64,000 bases of DNA from Bacteroidales bacterium Phil6 (lineage in GTDB: Bacteria; Bacteroidota; Bacteroidia; Bacteroidales; F082). The position numbers and the translations under genes were made by a program. Within the stretch, counting starts at the first letter, position 1, and every line of letters begins with the position of its first letter. Below the pieces are notes generated by a model. It saw nothing but the letters and a program-made list of their open reading frames with translations. It made no database searches and was not told the DNA's origin. The stretch covers positions 1-64,000 of the forward strand of contig NWBN01000029.1 of the NCBI GenBank assembly GCA_002633315.1, in the 5' to 3' direction. This document shows, one piece after another, positions 44,503-52,843 of this stretch.

Positions 44503-45414
44503 ATGGATGCAGATGTTAACATTTTTTCGATCTCTGAGATAAAAGAGTTTTTTACTTCAGATGAGTTGATCAGTATTGACGATGATTTTATAATAGCGAG
44601 GCAGTCCAGCAGCATAAATCATCAGATGTTGAAATATCCGTGTCGTGTTGATGCTTTCTGGGTAGTGTTCTGTATTAAGGGAGATATCAGGTTTTCAATC
44701 AATTTAGAGGATTACGAGATACATGAGAATGCCATTGTCATAAACATTCCCAGCAACATCATTCAGTATAAACCCTTAAATGATAATGTTGACAATCAAG
44801 TAGATATGATTATTTTTGCCATTTCTCGTGATTATATGTTTGATTTGAGTTTCGATTTGAACAAGGTTTTTGGTGATGTGATGAAGATATTGAAAAATCC
44901 ATGTTTCATTCTTTCCGAGGAAGAGATTGTTTTGGCGAGAAAATATGTAAAACTCATTAATGATTTGATAAGTAGTGACTCAATATATAAGAAAGAGTGT
45001 GTGAGGCTGTTAATCTCTTCAGTGTTTTATCTTTTTTCGAGTTTTATTAAGGACAGGTTGAAGAACGAGAGGAATGAGGACATCAAGGGCTCGTCGCGTC
45101 ATCGCAAGATGTTTGAGGTTTTCATTGCACTTGTATCGGAGCATCATGTTAGAGAGAGACGGCTGTCGTATTATGCCGACAAATTATGTATCACACCGCG
45201 TTATCTTTCCAAGGTGATAAAGGATGTCAGTGGCAAGTCGGCAGTAGAGTATATAGATAAGTTCGTGATACTCGAAGCTCAGCATCTGTTGCGTCATAGT
45301 GATTTGGGCATCAAAGAGATAGCAGACAGGCTGAACTTCGAGGATCCATCTTCGTTTTATAAATATTTCAAGTCGCAAGTAGGAATGACACCAAATCAAT
45401 ATAGACGGCAATAA
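44503..45414 (+). CDS. AraC-family transcriptional regulator
   Basis: A 303-residue cytosolic regulator. The N-terminal half has a cupin-like ligand domain (YPCRVDAFWVVFCIKGDIRFSINLEDYEIHENAIVINIPSNII). The C-terminal ~100 residues carry two helix-turn-helix units (ERRLSYYADKLCITPRYLSKVIKDVSGKSAVEYID and LGIKEIADRLNFEDPSSFYKYFKSQVGMTPNQYRR). It is divergent from the efflux operon with a short shared control region, so it probably controls that operon, perhaps in response to the exported compound. Its stop is one base from the end of glsA, which is convergent. Confidence 0.93.
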   Translation: MDADVNIFSISEIKEFFTSDELISIDDDFIIARQSSSINHQMLKYPCRVDAFWVVFCIKGDIRFSINLEDYEIHENAIVINIPSNIIQYKPLNDNVDNQVDMIIFAISRDYMFDLSFDLNKVFGDVMKILKNPCFILSEEEIVLARKYVKLINDLISSDSIYKKECVRLLISSVFYLFSSFIKDRLKNERNEDIKGSSRHRKMFEVFIALVSEHHVRERRLSYYADKLCITPRYLSKVIKDVSGKSAVEYIDKFVILEAQHLLRHSDLGIKEIADRLNFEDPSSFYKYFKSQVGMTPNQYRRQ

Positions 45415-45415
45415 A

Positions 45416-46399
45416 TCATACAACGAGTTCCTTTTCCATTGTCACTTGTGTCCTTGCAGGGTTGAATATATTGATGTTCAATTTGTTAGTTATATATCTT
45501 ATTGCTTTCTGGGCTTTTACCGAGTTGCCTGCAGAATCCAAAGGAGGGGCAAAAGATGCTATTCCCATAACGCCTGGCATGACACCCATTATTCCACCGC
45601 CTACACCTGATTTGGCTGGTATGCCGGAAGTGTACATCCAGTCACCTGTGTGTTCGTAAAAACCTACCGATGCTATCAATGATACTATATTTGAAGTGTA
45701 TTCAGAATTGAAAACTTGTTTGTTGGTCAATGGATTTCTGCCGCCAAAGGCAATGGTGGCAGCCATGATGGCAAGTTGTTTGGCAGTGACACCTAATGAA
45801 CATTGACGTGTATATAGGTCTAACGATATCATCGGATGGTCGTATATTCTGTTGTATTCTTTAAGAAGCCATGTTATGGCTCTGTTGTTGAAATTGGTAT
45901 CAGTTTCGGATTTATATAATTCATCGATAAGTCTTGGGGAACTGCCGCAGAGTTCTTTGATGTTGTTGACTATGGCATCCCATTTCTCGTCGCTTTTGCC
46001 GGTTGGTTTTATGATACTGCATGCAGCTATGGCTCCAGCATTGACTAATGGTGTTGAAGGATGGTCGTTTTCAAGCAAGATGGCAAATATGGAATTAAAA
46101 GGAAGACCTGTAGCATCACAGCCAATCTTGTCGAGAATCTCTTGTGTGCCATATTGTCGCATCGCCAGAATGGCAGTGGGGACCTTGGAAATTGACTCAA
46201 TGCCAAAGATGTAATTGGTGTCGCCTCGTTCTATGACAGAGCCGTCGTTGAGACAAATTGTAATGCCGAACAAGTTGGAAGGCACATTGGCAAGATACGG
46301 GATATAATCGGCATTGGCACCGCTTTTTTCGTCTTTATATTTGTTATAGGCTTCATCTATGGCTTCTGTAATTTGTTGTTTTGTTATTTTGCTAATCAT
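45416..46399 (-). CDS. glsA: Glutaminase A
   Basis: A 327-residue serine-dependent glutaminase with a beta-lactamase-like fold; it hydrolyses glutamine to glutamate and ammonia. The catalytic S-x-x-K is Ser69-Ile-Ser-Lys72 in FGIESISKVPTAIL; further signatures are NAGAIAACSI and the glycine-rich GIPAKSGVGGGIMGVMPG. It lies after gadB on the same strand, with a hairpin in the 106-base gap. In acid resistance the ammonia neutralises protons and the glutamate feeds GadB, so the pairing makes sense functionally. Confidence 0.95.
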   Translation of the reverse strand: MISKITKQQITEAIDEAYNKYKDEKSGANADYIPYLANVPSNLFGITICLNDGSVIERGDTNYIFGIESISKVPTAILAMRQYGTQEILDKIGCDATGLPFNSIFAILLENDHPSTPLVNAGAIAACSIIKPTGKSDEKWDAIVNNIKELCGSSPRLIDELYKSETDTNFNNRAITWLLKEYNRIYDHPMISLDLYTRQCSLGVTAKQLAIMAATIAFGGRNPLTNKQVFNSEYTSNIVSLIASVGFYEHTGDWMYTSGIPAKSGVGGGIMGVMPGVMGIASFAPPLDSAGNSVKAQKAIRYITNKLNINIFNPARTQVTMEKELVV

Positions 46400-46427
46400 A
46401 ATGTAATTTTTGGCTATGTGTTATAAT

Positions 46428-46463
46428 GGGGCTGTGTCAAATCATATAACCTGACACAACCCC
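46428..46463 (-). terminator. Hairpin between gadB and glsA
   Basis: GGGGCTGTGTCA (46428-46439) and TGACACAACCCC (46452-46463): on the minus-strand RNA 12 pairs form with one G-U. No strong T run follows, so it may terminate only partly and let some gadB transcript reach glsA. Confidence 0.55.
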
Positions 46464-46505
46464 GAAATTCTTTATATTGTTTTTGTTTGTTTTACTTGTT
46501 AATAA

Positions 46506-47981
46506 TCATTTGTTTGTTTGATTATTGCAGCACTTCTGATTTTTGTCATTACAGCAATGATGTGTCCCTCCGTGGTTGAATTTCGGTTTGGGATGTTCAT
46601 TTTTGTTTACACCAATGCGCAATTGTGTAGGATATTCCAATTTGTCAAGTTCCTGTACTGCCATCTTAATATCGTTGAGTAACATGTCTGCCATATCTCT
46701 GCTGAATCCTTGACGGCATACAATACGCATCACCACGGTGTTTTCCATGTTCATAGGTAATGTATAGGCGGGAACCATCCAACCGTTTTGTTGTAACTTG
46801 TATTGCAAGTCGTACAATGTCCAATTTGACACTTTGTCGTATTCAGGTTTTAACATCCAAATAAACAAAGGATTGACGACATTGTTGCTGTAATTTTGGA
46901 ATTGAGGCATTTTACCTATTTCATCATGCAGATATTTTGTTATATCCATGCAGTTCTGCTGAATGGTCTTGTAACCTTGAAAACCTAATCTGATGAATTG
47001 ATAATACTGGCCTAAAATTTGAGCCGCCGGGCGTGAGAAATTGAGTCCTACTTGTGTGATATCTGCACCGAGATAGTTGACACTGAACGACATATCGGAG
47101 GGCAAATATTTCTTGTCGCGCCATATTACCCATCCGAGACCCGGATAAACGAGTCCGAACTTATGTCCTGATGTACTGATTGACAATACGTTGTTAAGTC
47201 TGAAGTCCCATTTTACGTTGGGAGACAGGAATGGCATGATGAATCCGCCTGATGCGGCATCTACGTGAATACATAATTCATTGCCGGTTCTTTTGTTATA
47301 GTCTGTCACCATTTTGTCGAGTGTCTCCACGTCGTCATTCATACCTGTCCATGTCACTCCGGTGATAGGAACAATACAAATGGTATTTTCGTCACACAAT
47401 TTCATTGCTTCTGCCGGGTCGAGTGTAGGATGTTCTTTTGTCAACGGCACGGTACGCATTTCTATCTGCCAAAGTTGTGAGAATTTTTCCCATACCACTT
47501 GGAAAGCACTTGTTATTACGAAGTTGGGTTTGTCGTAAGGTTTATTCTGTGCTTTGCGTCTGTTTTTCCAGCGAAGCCATGCCGCCACACCACCAAGCAT
47601 ACATGCCTCGGAGGATCCTATGCCTACCGCACCGGTCTTCCAACGCGATGCTTCAGGCGTGTTCCATAAATTGGCGATGATGTTAACACATTTCTGTGCC
47701 ATCAAGGCAACTCTCGGATATTCAGTCTCGTCAATGTAATTCACGTTGATGGCCTCGTTCATAAGCCGTGTGGCATATTCATCCATGTAAGTCGTTACAA
47801 ATGTTGCAAGGTTGAGTCTTGGCTGTGTCTGGGGAAAAGTCTCATCTTTAACCATCTGATAGGCTACCTGTGGTGTGGTAGGTCCGTCAGGTATTCTGTC
47901 AATAGGTGCCGGATTAAGCATGACATCGGTGGCGAAAACATTACTTCTTGCATCACCTTCTCTAAAATTATTGTCTTTCAT
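46506..47981 (-). CDS. gadB: Glutamate decarboxylase
   Basis: A 491-residue PLP enzyme converting glutamate to GABA and CO2 with uptake of one proton. Family segments: YMDEYATRLMNEAINVNYIDETEYPR, GAVGIGSSEACMLGGVAAW, HVDAASGGFIMPFL, and the PLP lysine in SISTSGHKFGLVYPGLGW. The frame continues 11 codons upstream; ATG 47981 begins MKDNNFREG, a typical start. The extreme C-terminus is unusual: after the conserved HPKPKFNHGGTHH it has two Cys pairs (HHCC and KCC within the last 17 residues). In E. coli GadB the C-terminal tail with a histidine closes the active site at neutral pH. Works with GlsA downstream and GadC at 26.9-28.4 kb. Confidence 0.95.
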   Translation of the reverse strand: MKDNNFREGDARSNVFATDVMLNPAPIDRIPDGPTTPQVAYQMVKDETFPQTQPRLNLATFVTTYMDEYATRLMNEAINVNYIDETEYPRVALMAQKCVNIIANLWNTPEASRWKTGAVGIGSSEACMLGGVAAWLRWKNRRKAQNKPYDKPNFVITSAFQVVWEKFSQLWQIEMRTVPLTKEHPTLDPAEAMKLCDENTICIVPITGVTWTGMNDDVETLDKMVTDYNKRTGNELCIHVDAASGGFIMPFLSPNVKWDFRLNNVLSISTSGHKFGLVYPGLGWVIWRDKKYLPSDMSFSVNYLGADITQVGLNFSRPAAQILGQYYQFIRLGFQGYKTIQQNCMDITKYLHDEIGKMPQFQNYSNNVVNPLFIWMLKPEYDKVSNWTLYDLQYKLQQNGWMVPAYTLPMNMENTVVMRIVCRQGFSRDMADMLLNDIKMAVQELDKLEYPTQLRIGVNKNEHPKPKFNHGGTHHCCNDKNQKCCNNQTNK

Positions 47982-48083
47982 CTTTATTTGTATTAAATTA
48001 TGATTCAAAAACAAGACTTTCTGTCTTTTGTTCGTAAAATTTGTTTTATTAACTTGTATTTATGATGTTTTCATGTTGGTAAA

Positions 48084-51000
48084 ATGACTATTTTTGCACT
48101 TGTGAAAGATTTTAATAAATCATATTACAATAATGATGCTCGTGTTCGGCATCTTGTTGATTGTCTCAATGATAGAAAAAATGTTGTGTGTCCTGGGCTT
48201 ATTGGCTCTTCCAAGGCTTTCGTGTTGAATGCCGTGTTTGATAAATTGGGAGGAAAGCATTTTGTGATTTGCGGTGACAGGGAAAAGGCAGCCTATTTCT
48301 ATAATGACCTTGAGAATATCCTCAATGAGCGCGATATGGATTACAGTAAGAAGAGGATATTGTTTTATCCGACTTCTTATAAACGTCCTTATGAGCCGGA
48401 GAAAACAGATAACACATTTATATTATCGCGTACCGAGGTGCTGCAACGGGTATCTGTCAATGATATCAGAACAGTGATAGTGTCGTATCCGGAGGCTCTT
48501 GCTGAAATGGTGGTGCAGCGTGACACTCTTGAAAATAACGCCAAAGTACTTAATGTAGGGGATATCATCAGTATGGACAACCTTACCGATGTACTTTTGG
48601 ATTGTGACTTTGAACATGCCGACTTCGTTGTCGAACCGGGGCAGTTTGCAATACGTGGCGGTATTGTCGATGTGTTTTCTTTTGCCAACGATTTTCCATA
48701 TCGTATTGAGTTTATGGGCGATGAGATAGATTCTATCAGAAGTTTCAATCCGGCAAACCAGTTGTCGATAGAGAAACTGAATAAGATCGTTATCATGCCT
48801 AACTTGCATGATGTGAAATCTTCTTATCATAGGGTTTCCATCATGGATTATCTCGACAGAAATTCAGTGATATGGGTGGAGGAAGGAGAATATCTTGCTG
48901 AAAGGGTCAACGCTGAATATGACAAGGCTCTTAAAATATATGAAAGTTTTGAAGAAAAGGACAATACTTTCGACAAGATGTTTTGTAAGGGCGATGCCAT
49001 TATAGAGAGAATGAGTTCTTTTAAAACAGTAAGTTTTGGTTCATATTTGGATAAGAAAGACAAAGATGTGGTGACTTTCAATATAATTCCGCAGCCTGTC
49101 TTTAATAAGAATTTCGACTTGTTGTTGGCGGATTTGGAGAAACTGAAGGCAGATGATTATAAGGTGTTCTGTTTCTCGGAGAGTAAGAAACAGTTGAATC
49201 GTATTCAAAGTATACTCAATGATATACGTCATATCGACGAGTCACATAACGACTTTGTTCCGGTATTGTATTCCATACAGGCAGGTTTTGTCGATAATGA
49301 CCTGAAGATTTGTTGTTACACTGATCATCAGATTTTTGAACGATATCATCGTTTTCATATCAGAGATGGCTATGCAAACAGTCAGGCTATAACAATCAAG
49401 GAATTAAATAATCTTAAACCCGGCGATTTCGTCACGCATATAGACCATGGTATTGGTCGTTTTGACGGGTTGGAGACCATTACCAACAACGGTAAACAAC
49501 AGGAGGCTTTGCGTCTTATCTATCAGAATGGCGATATTTTGTATGTCAGTATTCATTCTTTGCATCGCATAGCAAAATACTCAGGTAAGGACGGGGCGGA
49601 GCCTGCATTGAGCAAACTTGGCTCCAACGCGTGGAACAGATTGAAAAACAAGACGAAAAGTCATGTTAAAGATATTGCACGAGAATTGATAAAACTATAT
49701 GCCGAACGTAAAAATTCCAAAGGTTATCAATTTATGCCGGATTCGTATCTTCAAACTGAATTGGAGGCGACTTTCATGTACGAAGATACTCCAGACCAGT
49801 TGAAAGCGACTATTGACGTGAAACATGACATGGAGTCGGAAACTCCAATGGACCGTTTGGTATGCGGCGATGTGGGCTTTGGCAAGACTGAGGTGGCTGT
49901 TCGTGCTGCCTTCAAGGCAGTGTGCGACTCCAAACAGGTGGCTGTACTCGTTCCGACAACAGTGCTCGCATTGCAACATTATCATACTTTCTCAAACAGA
50001 TTGAAAGGCTTTCCCGTAAATGTTGATTATCTCAATCGTTTTAAAACTGCCAAAGAACAAAAGAAAACTCTTGAAGACCTTGCTTCCGGTAAAGTGGATA
50101 TTTTGATTGGTACACACCGCATTTTGGGCAAGGATGTTAAATTCAAGGATTTGGGTCTTCTTGTCATCGATGAGGAGCAGAAGTTCGGAGTCTCTGCCAA
50201 AGAGAAACTCAAACAGTTGAAAACCAATGTCGATACTCTTACTATGACGGCAACGCCCATACCTCGCACATTGCAGTTTTCAATGATGGGTGCTCGCGAC
50301 ATGAGCATTATCACTACATCACCACCTAATCGTTATCCTGTTGATACACAATGTCATGTCTTTAATCCTGAGGTGATACGCGATGCTATTCAGTATGAAT
50401 TGGCACGTGATGGTCAGGTCTTCTTCGTGCATAACAGGGTGCAGAACATTCAGGATGTTTACGATATGATAGTGTCTTATGTACCGGGAGTGAAAATAGC
50501 CGTAGGTCATGGTCAGATGGAAGGTGACAAATTGGAAAAGATAATGTTGGACTTTATAGATGGCAAATATGATGTGTTGTTGTGTACTACTATCATAGAG
50601 GCTGGACTTGACATTCCGAATGCCAATACCATTATTATAAATGAGGCTCAGCGTTTCGGACTCAGTGACCTGCATCAGTTGAGAGGCAGGGTGGGGCGTT
50701 CCAACAAAAAGGCGTTCTGTTATCTTTTGACGCCGCCAATGCCGATGCTTAATGATGAGGCACAGAAACGATTGCGTGCGATAGAAGAATTTTCCGACCT
50801 CGGCAGTGGCTTTAATATCGCATTGCGTGACCTCGACATACGCGGAGCCGGTAACCTCCTTGGTGCAGAACAGAGCGGCTTCATCAACGACATCGGCTTC
50901 GAGACATATCATCATATTCTCGATGAGGCTATTCTCGAACTTAAAGAAACTGAATTTAAAGATTTGTTCGAACCTCGGCAAGACAAGAAATTTGTCTCAG

Positions 51001-51455
51001 ACTGTGTCATTGAATCGGATATGGAGATATTGTTGCCTCCGGAGTATGTGGAATCTTCAACGGAAAGAGTAAGTCTTTATACGGAACTAGACCATATACA
51101 GAATGAAGAAGGTCTGCAACGTTTTGTCAGTCAGATTACTGACCGTTTCGGTACACCGCCTCGACAGACGATAGATCTTGTCGATACTGTCAGACTTCGA
51201 TGGATGGCACGTGACCTCGGTTTCGAGAAAATAGTTCTTAAAAACGGCATGATGACATGTTACTTCGTCGCTAATCAGGAATCGGGATATTATAGTACTG
51301 ACATGTCGATGAATATTATTCGTTATGTCACTGAGAATGCAAGATTTTTCAAGATAAAGGAAGTTAATGACAAGGTGCTGCTTTATGTCAAAAATGTAGA
51401 TTCTGTGTCAAAGGCGATGTCGGTGCTTGCCGCCATGTTGAATGCATGCAGCTGA
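48084..51455 (+). CDS. mfd: Transcription-repair coupling factor
   Basis: A 1123-residue DNA translocase that removes RNA polymerase stalled at lesions and recruits UvrA. Order of domains: N-terminal UvrB-like region (to ~400), RNA-polymerase interaction domain (PGDFVTHIDHGIGRFDGLETI), helicase motor with Walker A GDVGFGKTEVAVRAAF and Walker B VIDEEQKFGV, TMTATPIPRTL, RGRVGRSNKKAFCYLL, and the C-terminal TRCF domain (LPPEYVESSTERVSLYTEL). Full length for the family. A -7-like TATTTTTG overlaps codons 2-4 (48091-48098 region), so either the real promoter is elsewhere or the true start is later; the N-terminus fits the family as given. Divergent from gadB. Confidence 0.96.
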   Translation: MTIFALVKDFNKSYYNNDARVRHLVDCLNDRKNVVCPGLIGSSKAFVLNAVFDKLGGKHFVICGDREKAAYFYNDLENILNERDMDYSKKRILFYPTSYKRPYEPEKTDNTFILSRTEVLQRVSVNDIRTVIVSYPEALAEMVVQRDTLENNAKVLNVGDIISMDNLTDVLLDCDFEHADFVVEPGQFAIRGGIVDVFSFANDFPYRIEFMGDEIDSIRSFNPANQLSIEKLNKIVIMPNLHDVKSSYHRVSIMDYLDRNSVIWVEEGEYLAERVNAEYDKALKIYESFEEKDNTFDKMFCKGDAIIERMSSFKTVSFGSYLDKKDKDVVTFNIIPQPVFNKNFDLLLADLEKLKADDYKVFCFSESKKQLNRIQSILNDIRHIDESHNDFVPVLYSIQAGFVDNDLKICCYTDHQIFERYHRFHIRDGYANSQAITIKELNNLKPGDFVTHIDHGIGRFDGLETITNNGKQQEALRLIYQNGDILYVSIHSLHRIAKYSGKDGAEPALSKLGSNAWNRLKNKTKSHVKDIARELIKLYAERKNSKGYQFMPDSYLQTELEATFMYEDTPDQLKATIDVKHDMESETPMDRLVCGDVGFGKTEVAVRAAFKAVCDSKQVAVLVPTTVLALQHYHTFSNRLKGFPVNVDYLNRFKTAKEQKKTLEDLASGKVDILIGTHRILGKDVKFKDLGLLVIDEEQKFGVSAKEKLKQLKTNVDTLTMTATPIPRTLQFSMMGARDMSIITTSPPNRYPVDTQCHVFNPEVIRDAIQYELARDGQVFFVHNRVQNIQDVYDMIVSYVPGVKIAVGHGQMEGDKLEKIMLDFIDGKYDVLLCTTIIEAGLDIPNANTIIINEAQRFGLSDLHQLRGRVGRSNKKAFCYLLTPPMPMLNDEAQKRLRAIEEFSDLGSGFNIALRDLDIRGAGNLLGAEQSGFINDIGFETYHHILDEAILELKETEFKDLFEPRQDKKFVSDCVIESDMEILLPPEYVESSTERVSLYTELDHIQNEEGLQRFVSQITDRFGTPPRQTIDLVDTVRLRWMARDLGFEKIVLKNGMMTCYFVANQESGYYSTDMSMNIIRYVTENARFFKIKEVNDKVLLYVKNVDSVSKAMSVLAAMLNACS

Positions 51456-51524
51456 AATTAACAATATATGTCCGTGTTCAAAGGCAATATTTTTAATAAT
51501 CTTGCTTTATATGATTAAATGTAT

Positions 51525-51532
51525 TAATTTTG
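51525..51532 (+). promoter_or_regulatory. -7 box of tatA-tatC (TAATTTTG)
   Basis: TAnnTTTG element 27 bases before the tatA ATG at 51560, in the 104-base gap after mfd. Confidence 0.5.
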
Positions 51533-51559
51533 CTATCTGAAATAAACAAACTGTAAATT

Positions 51560-51760
51560 ATGAATTTGTTATTTATTGGTCGACTTGGCACCGGGGAGAT
51601 TCTCCTGATAGTATTGGTGATATTATTGCTTTTTGGTGGCAGGAAATTGCCGGAGTTGATGCGTGGTCTCGGGCGCGGTGTCAAAGAATTTAAAGATGCT
51701 GTCGAGAAACCACTCGATGACGACAAGGATAAAGATGATAATTCTGCCAAAAAAGACTGA
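51560..51760 (+). CDS. tatA: Sec-independent translocase subunit TatA/E
   Basis: A 66-residue protein with one N-terminal membrane helix ([29 protein letters not shown]) followed by an amphipathic helix and an acidic tail ending [12 protein letters not shown]. This is the standard TatA plan; with TatC it makes the minimal two-part twin-arginine export system, with no separate TatB seen here. Its stop shares one base with the tatC start (TGATG), which suggests coupled translation. Confidence 0.92.
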   Translation: MNLLFIGRLGTGEILLIVLVILLLFGGRKLPELMRGLGRGVKEFKDAVEKPLDDDKDKDDNSAKKD

Positions 51761-52581
51761 TGTCTTCGATGAGCCGCAAAGTCGATAATGACTCTGAATG
51801 TGAAATGAGTTTCGGAGATCACCTTGAAGAACTTCGCAAGGTGCTTATTCATATTGGAGTAGCTTTCTGCATCGTTTTTCTTGTTTTGTTTTCTTTTTTC
51901 AAGGGTGTCATTCTCGACTTGGTATTTTATCCGTCACAGCCCGGTTTTATTACCAATCGTTTGTTGTCAGCCTTGGCACAAATTACCGGCATTGAAGGAC
52001 TTAACATCAATGTCTCAGGTGTTGAGATTTACAATGTTAAGATGGCAGGACAGTTCATGTTGCATATAAAAGTGTCTGCCGTAGGTGCACTGATATTGTG
52101 TTTCCCTTATATCATCTCACAGTTATGGGGCTTTGTGAAACCGGCTCTTAGCAAGAATATCAGACGGAAAAGCCGCCGTATAGTATGGGAAATAGTGCTA
52201 TGGTTCTTTATTGGTACCATGTTTTGCTATTTTATTGTAGCTCCATTGGCAATCAACTTTCTTGTAAATTATGAAGCCAATGAAGCGATTAATAATATCA
52301 TAGAGATAGATTCATATATAGGAACGGTATTGGGAGTGTCGTTTGCAGGTGGTCTTATTTTTCAACTGCCGCTTCTTGTCCGTTTTCTTGCCTCTGTCGG
52401 ATTGATAACTTCTGAATGGATGCGTCGTAACCGAAAAATTGCCATAGTAGTGCTTCTTGTCATTTCAGCATTGATAACACCACCCGATATTATGAGTCAG
52501 TGTCTGATTTTCCTGCCGTTTTACCTGCTGTATGAATACAGTATCACAATAGCAAAACGTGTTGAGAAAGAAAATATCTGA
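51760..52581 (+). CDS. tatC: Sec-independent translocase subunit TatC
   Basis: A 273-residue inner-membrane protein with six helices, the receptor for twin-arginine signal peptides. The cytoplasmic N-terminus holds MSFGDHLEELRKVLIHIGVAF with the conserved glutamates, the second cytoplasmic segment VKPALSKNIRRKSRR follows helix 2, and helices 5-6 end in a short tail (AKRVEKENI). A ~25-residue insert rich in Ile, Asn and Gly (ITGIEGLNINVSGVEIYN) enlarges the first periplasmic loop, as seen in other Bacteroidota. No exported Tat substrate is obvious in the window. Confidence 0.95.
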   Translation: MSSMSRKVDNDSECEMSFGDHLEELRKVLIHIGVAFCIVFLVLFSFFKGVILDLVFYPSQPGFITNRLLSALAQITGIEGLNINVSGVEIYNVKMAGQFMLHIKVSAVGALILCFPYIISQLWGFVKPALSKNIRRKSRRIVWEIVLWFFIGTMFCYFIVAPLAINFLVNYEANEAINNIIEIDSYIGTVLGVSFAGGLIFQLPLLVRFLASVGLITSEWMRRNRKIAIVVLLVISALITPPDIMSQCLIFLPFYLLYEYSITIAKRVEKENI

Positions 52582-52682
52582 CTTACATGAATTTATGAAA
52601 TCAAGCAATATAAATATTCATACCTTTCCATATAATGTAAGAAGATAAAAAATGAGGTTTGATATTAATGCCTGAAAAGTTG

Positions 52683-52755
52683 TGGAGGATACCGGACTCG
52701 AACCGGCCACCTTCAGATTGCGAACCTGACGCTCTACCAGATGAGCTAAACCCCC
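52683..52755 (-). tRNA. tRNA-Ala (anticodon CGC)
   Basis: A full 73-base cloverleaf on the minus strand: acceptor stem GGGGGTT/ATCCTCC, D arm GCTC/GAGC, anticodon stem TCAGG/TCTGA with loop TTCGCAA, T arm GCCGG/CCGGT with loop TTCGAGT, discriminator A. The anticodon in the loop is CGC, reading GCG (alanine). The third acceptor pair is G-U, the main identity signal of alanine tRNAs, which supports the call independently. One mismatch (U-U) lies at acceptor pair 6. CCA is not encoded. It lies 88 bases after dxs and has its own promoter. Confidence 0.87.
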
Positions 52756-52766
52756 AATTCATGGCG

Positions 52767-52774
52767 CAAAAGTA
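52767..52774 (-). promoter_or_regulatory. -7 box of tRNA-Ala (TACTTTTG)
   Basis: TAnnTTTG element, minus strand, 12 bases before the 5' end of the tRNA. Confidence 0.6.
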
Positions 52775-52843
52775 AACAAAATTGTCGTTGCTTCATATCA
52801 TTAATGTAAAAATTTGATGTATTCTTTTTTAAATATCAGAGAA

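Noticed and set aside
51493..51852. 119-codon frame antisense to tatA and tatC
   Set aside because: Shadow of clearly coding tatA and of the start of tatC; Ser/Pro-rich composition is an antisense artefact.
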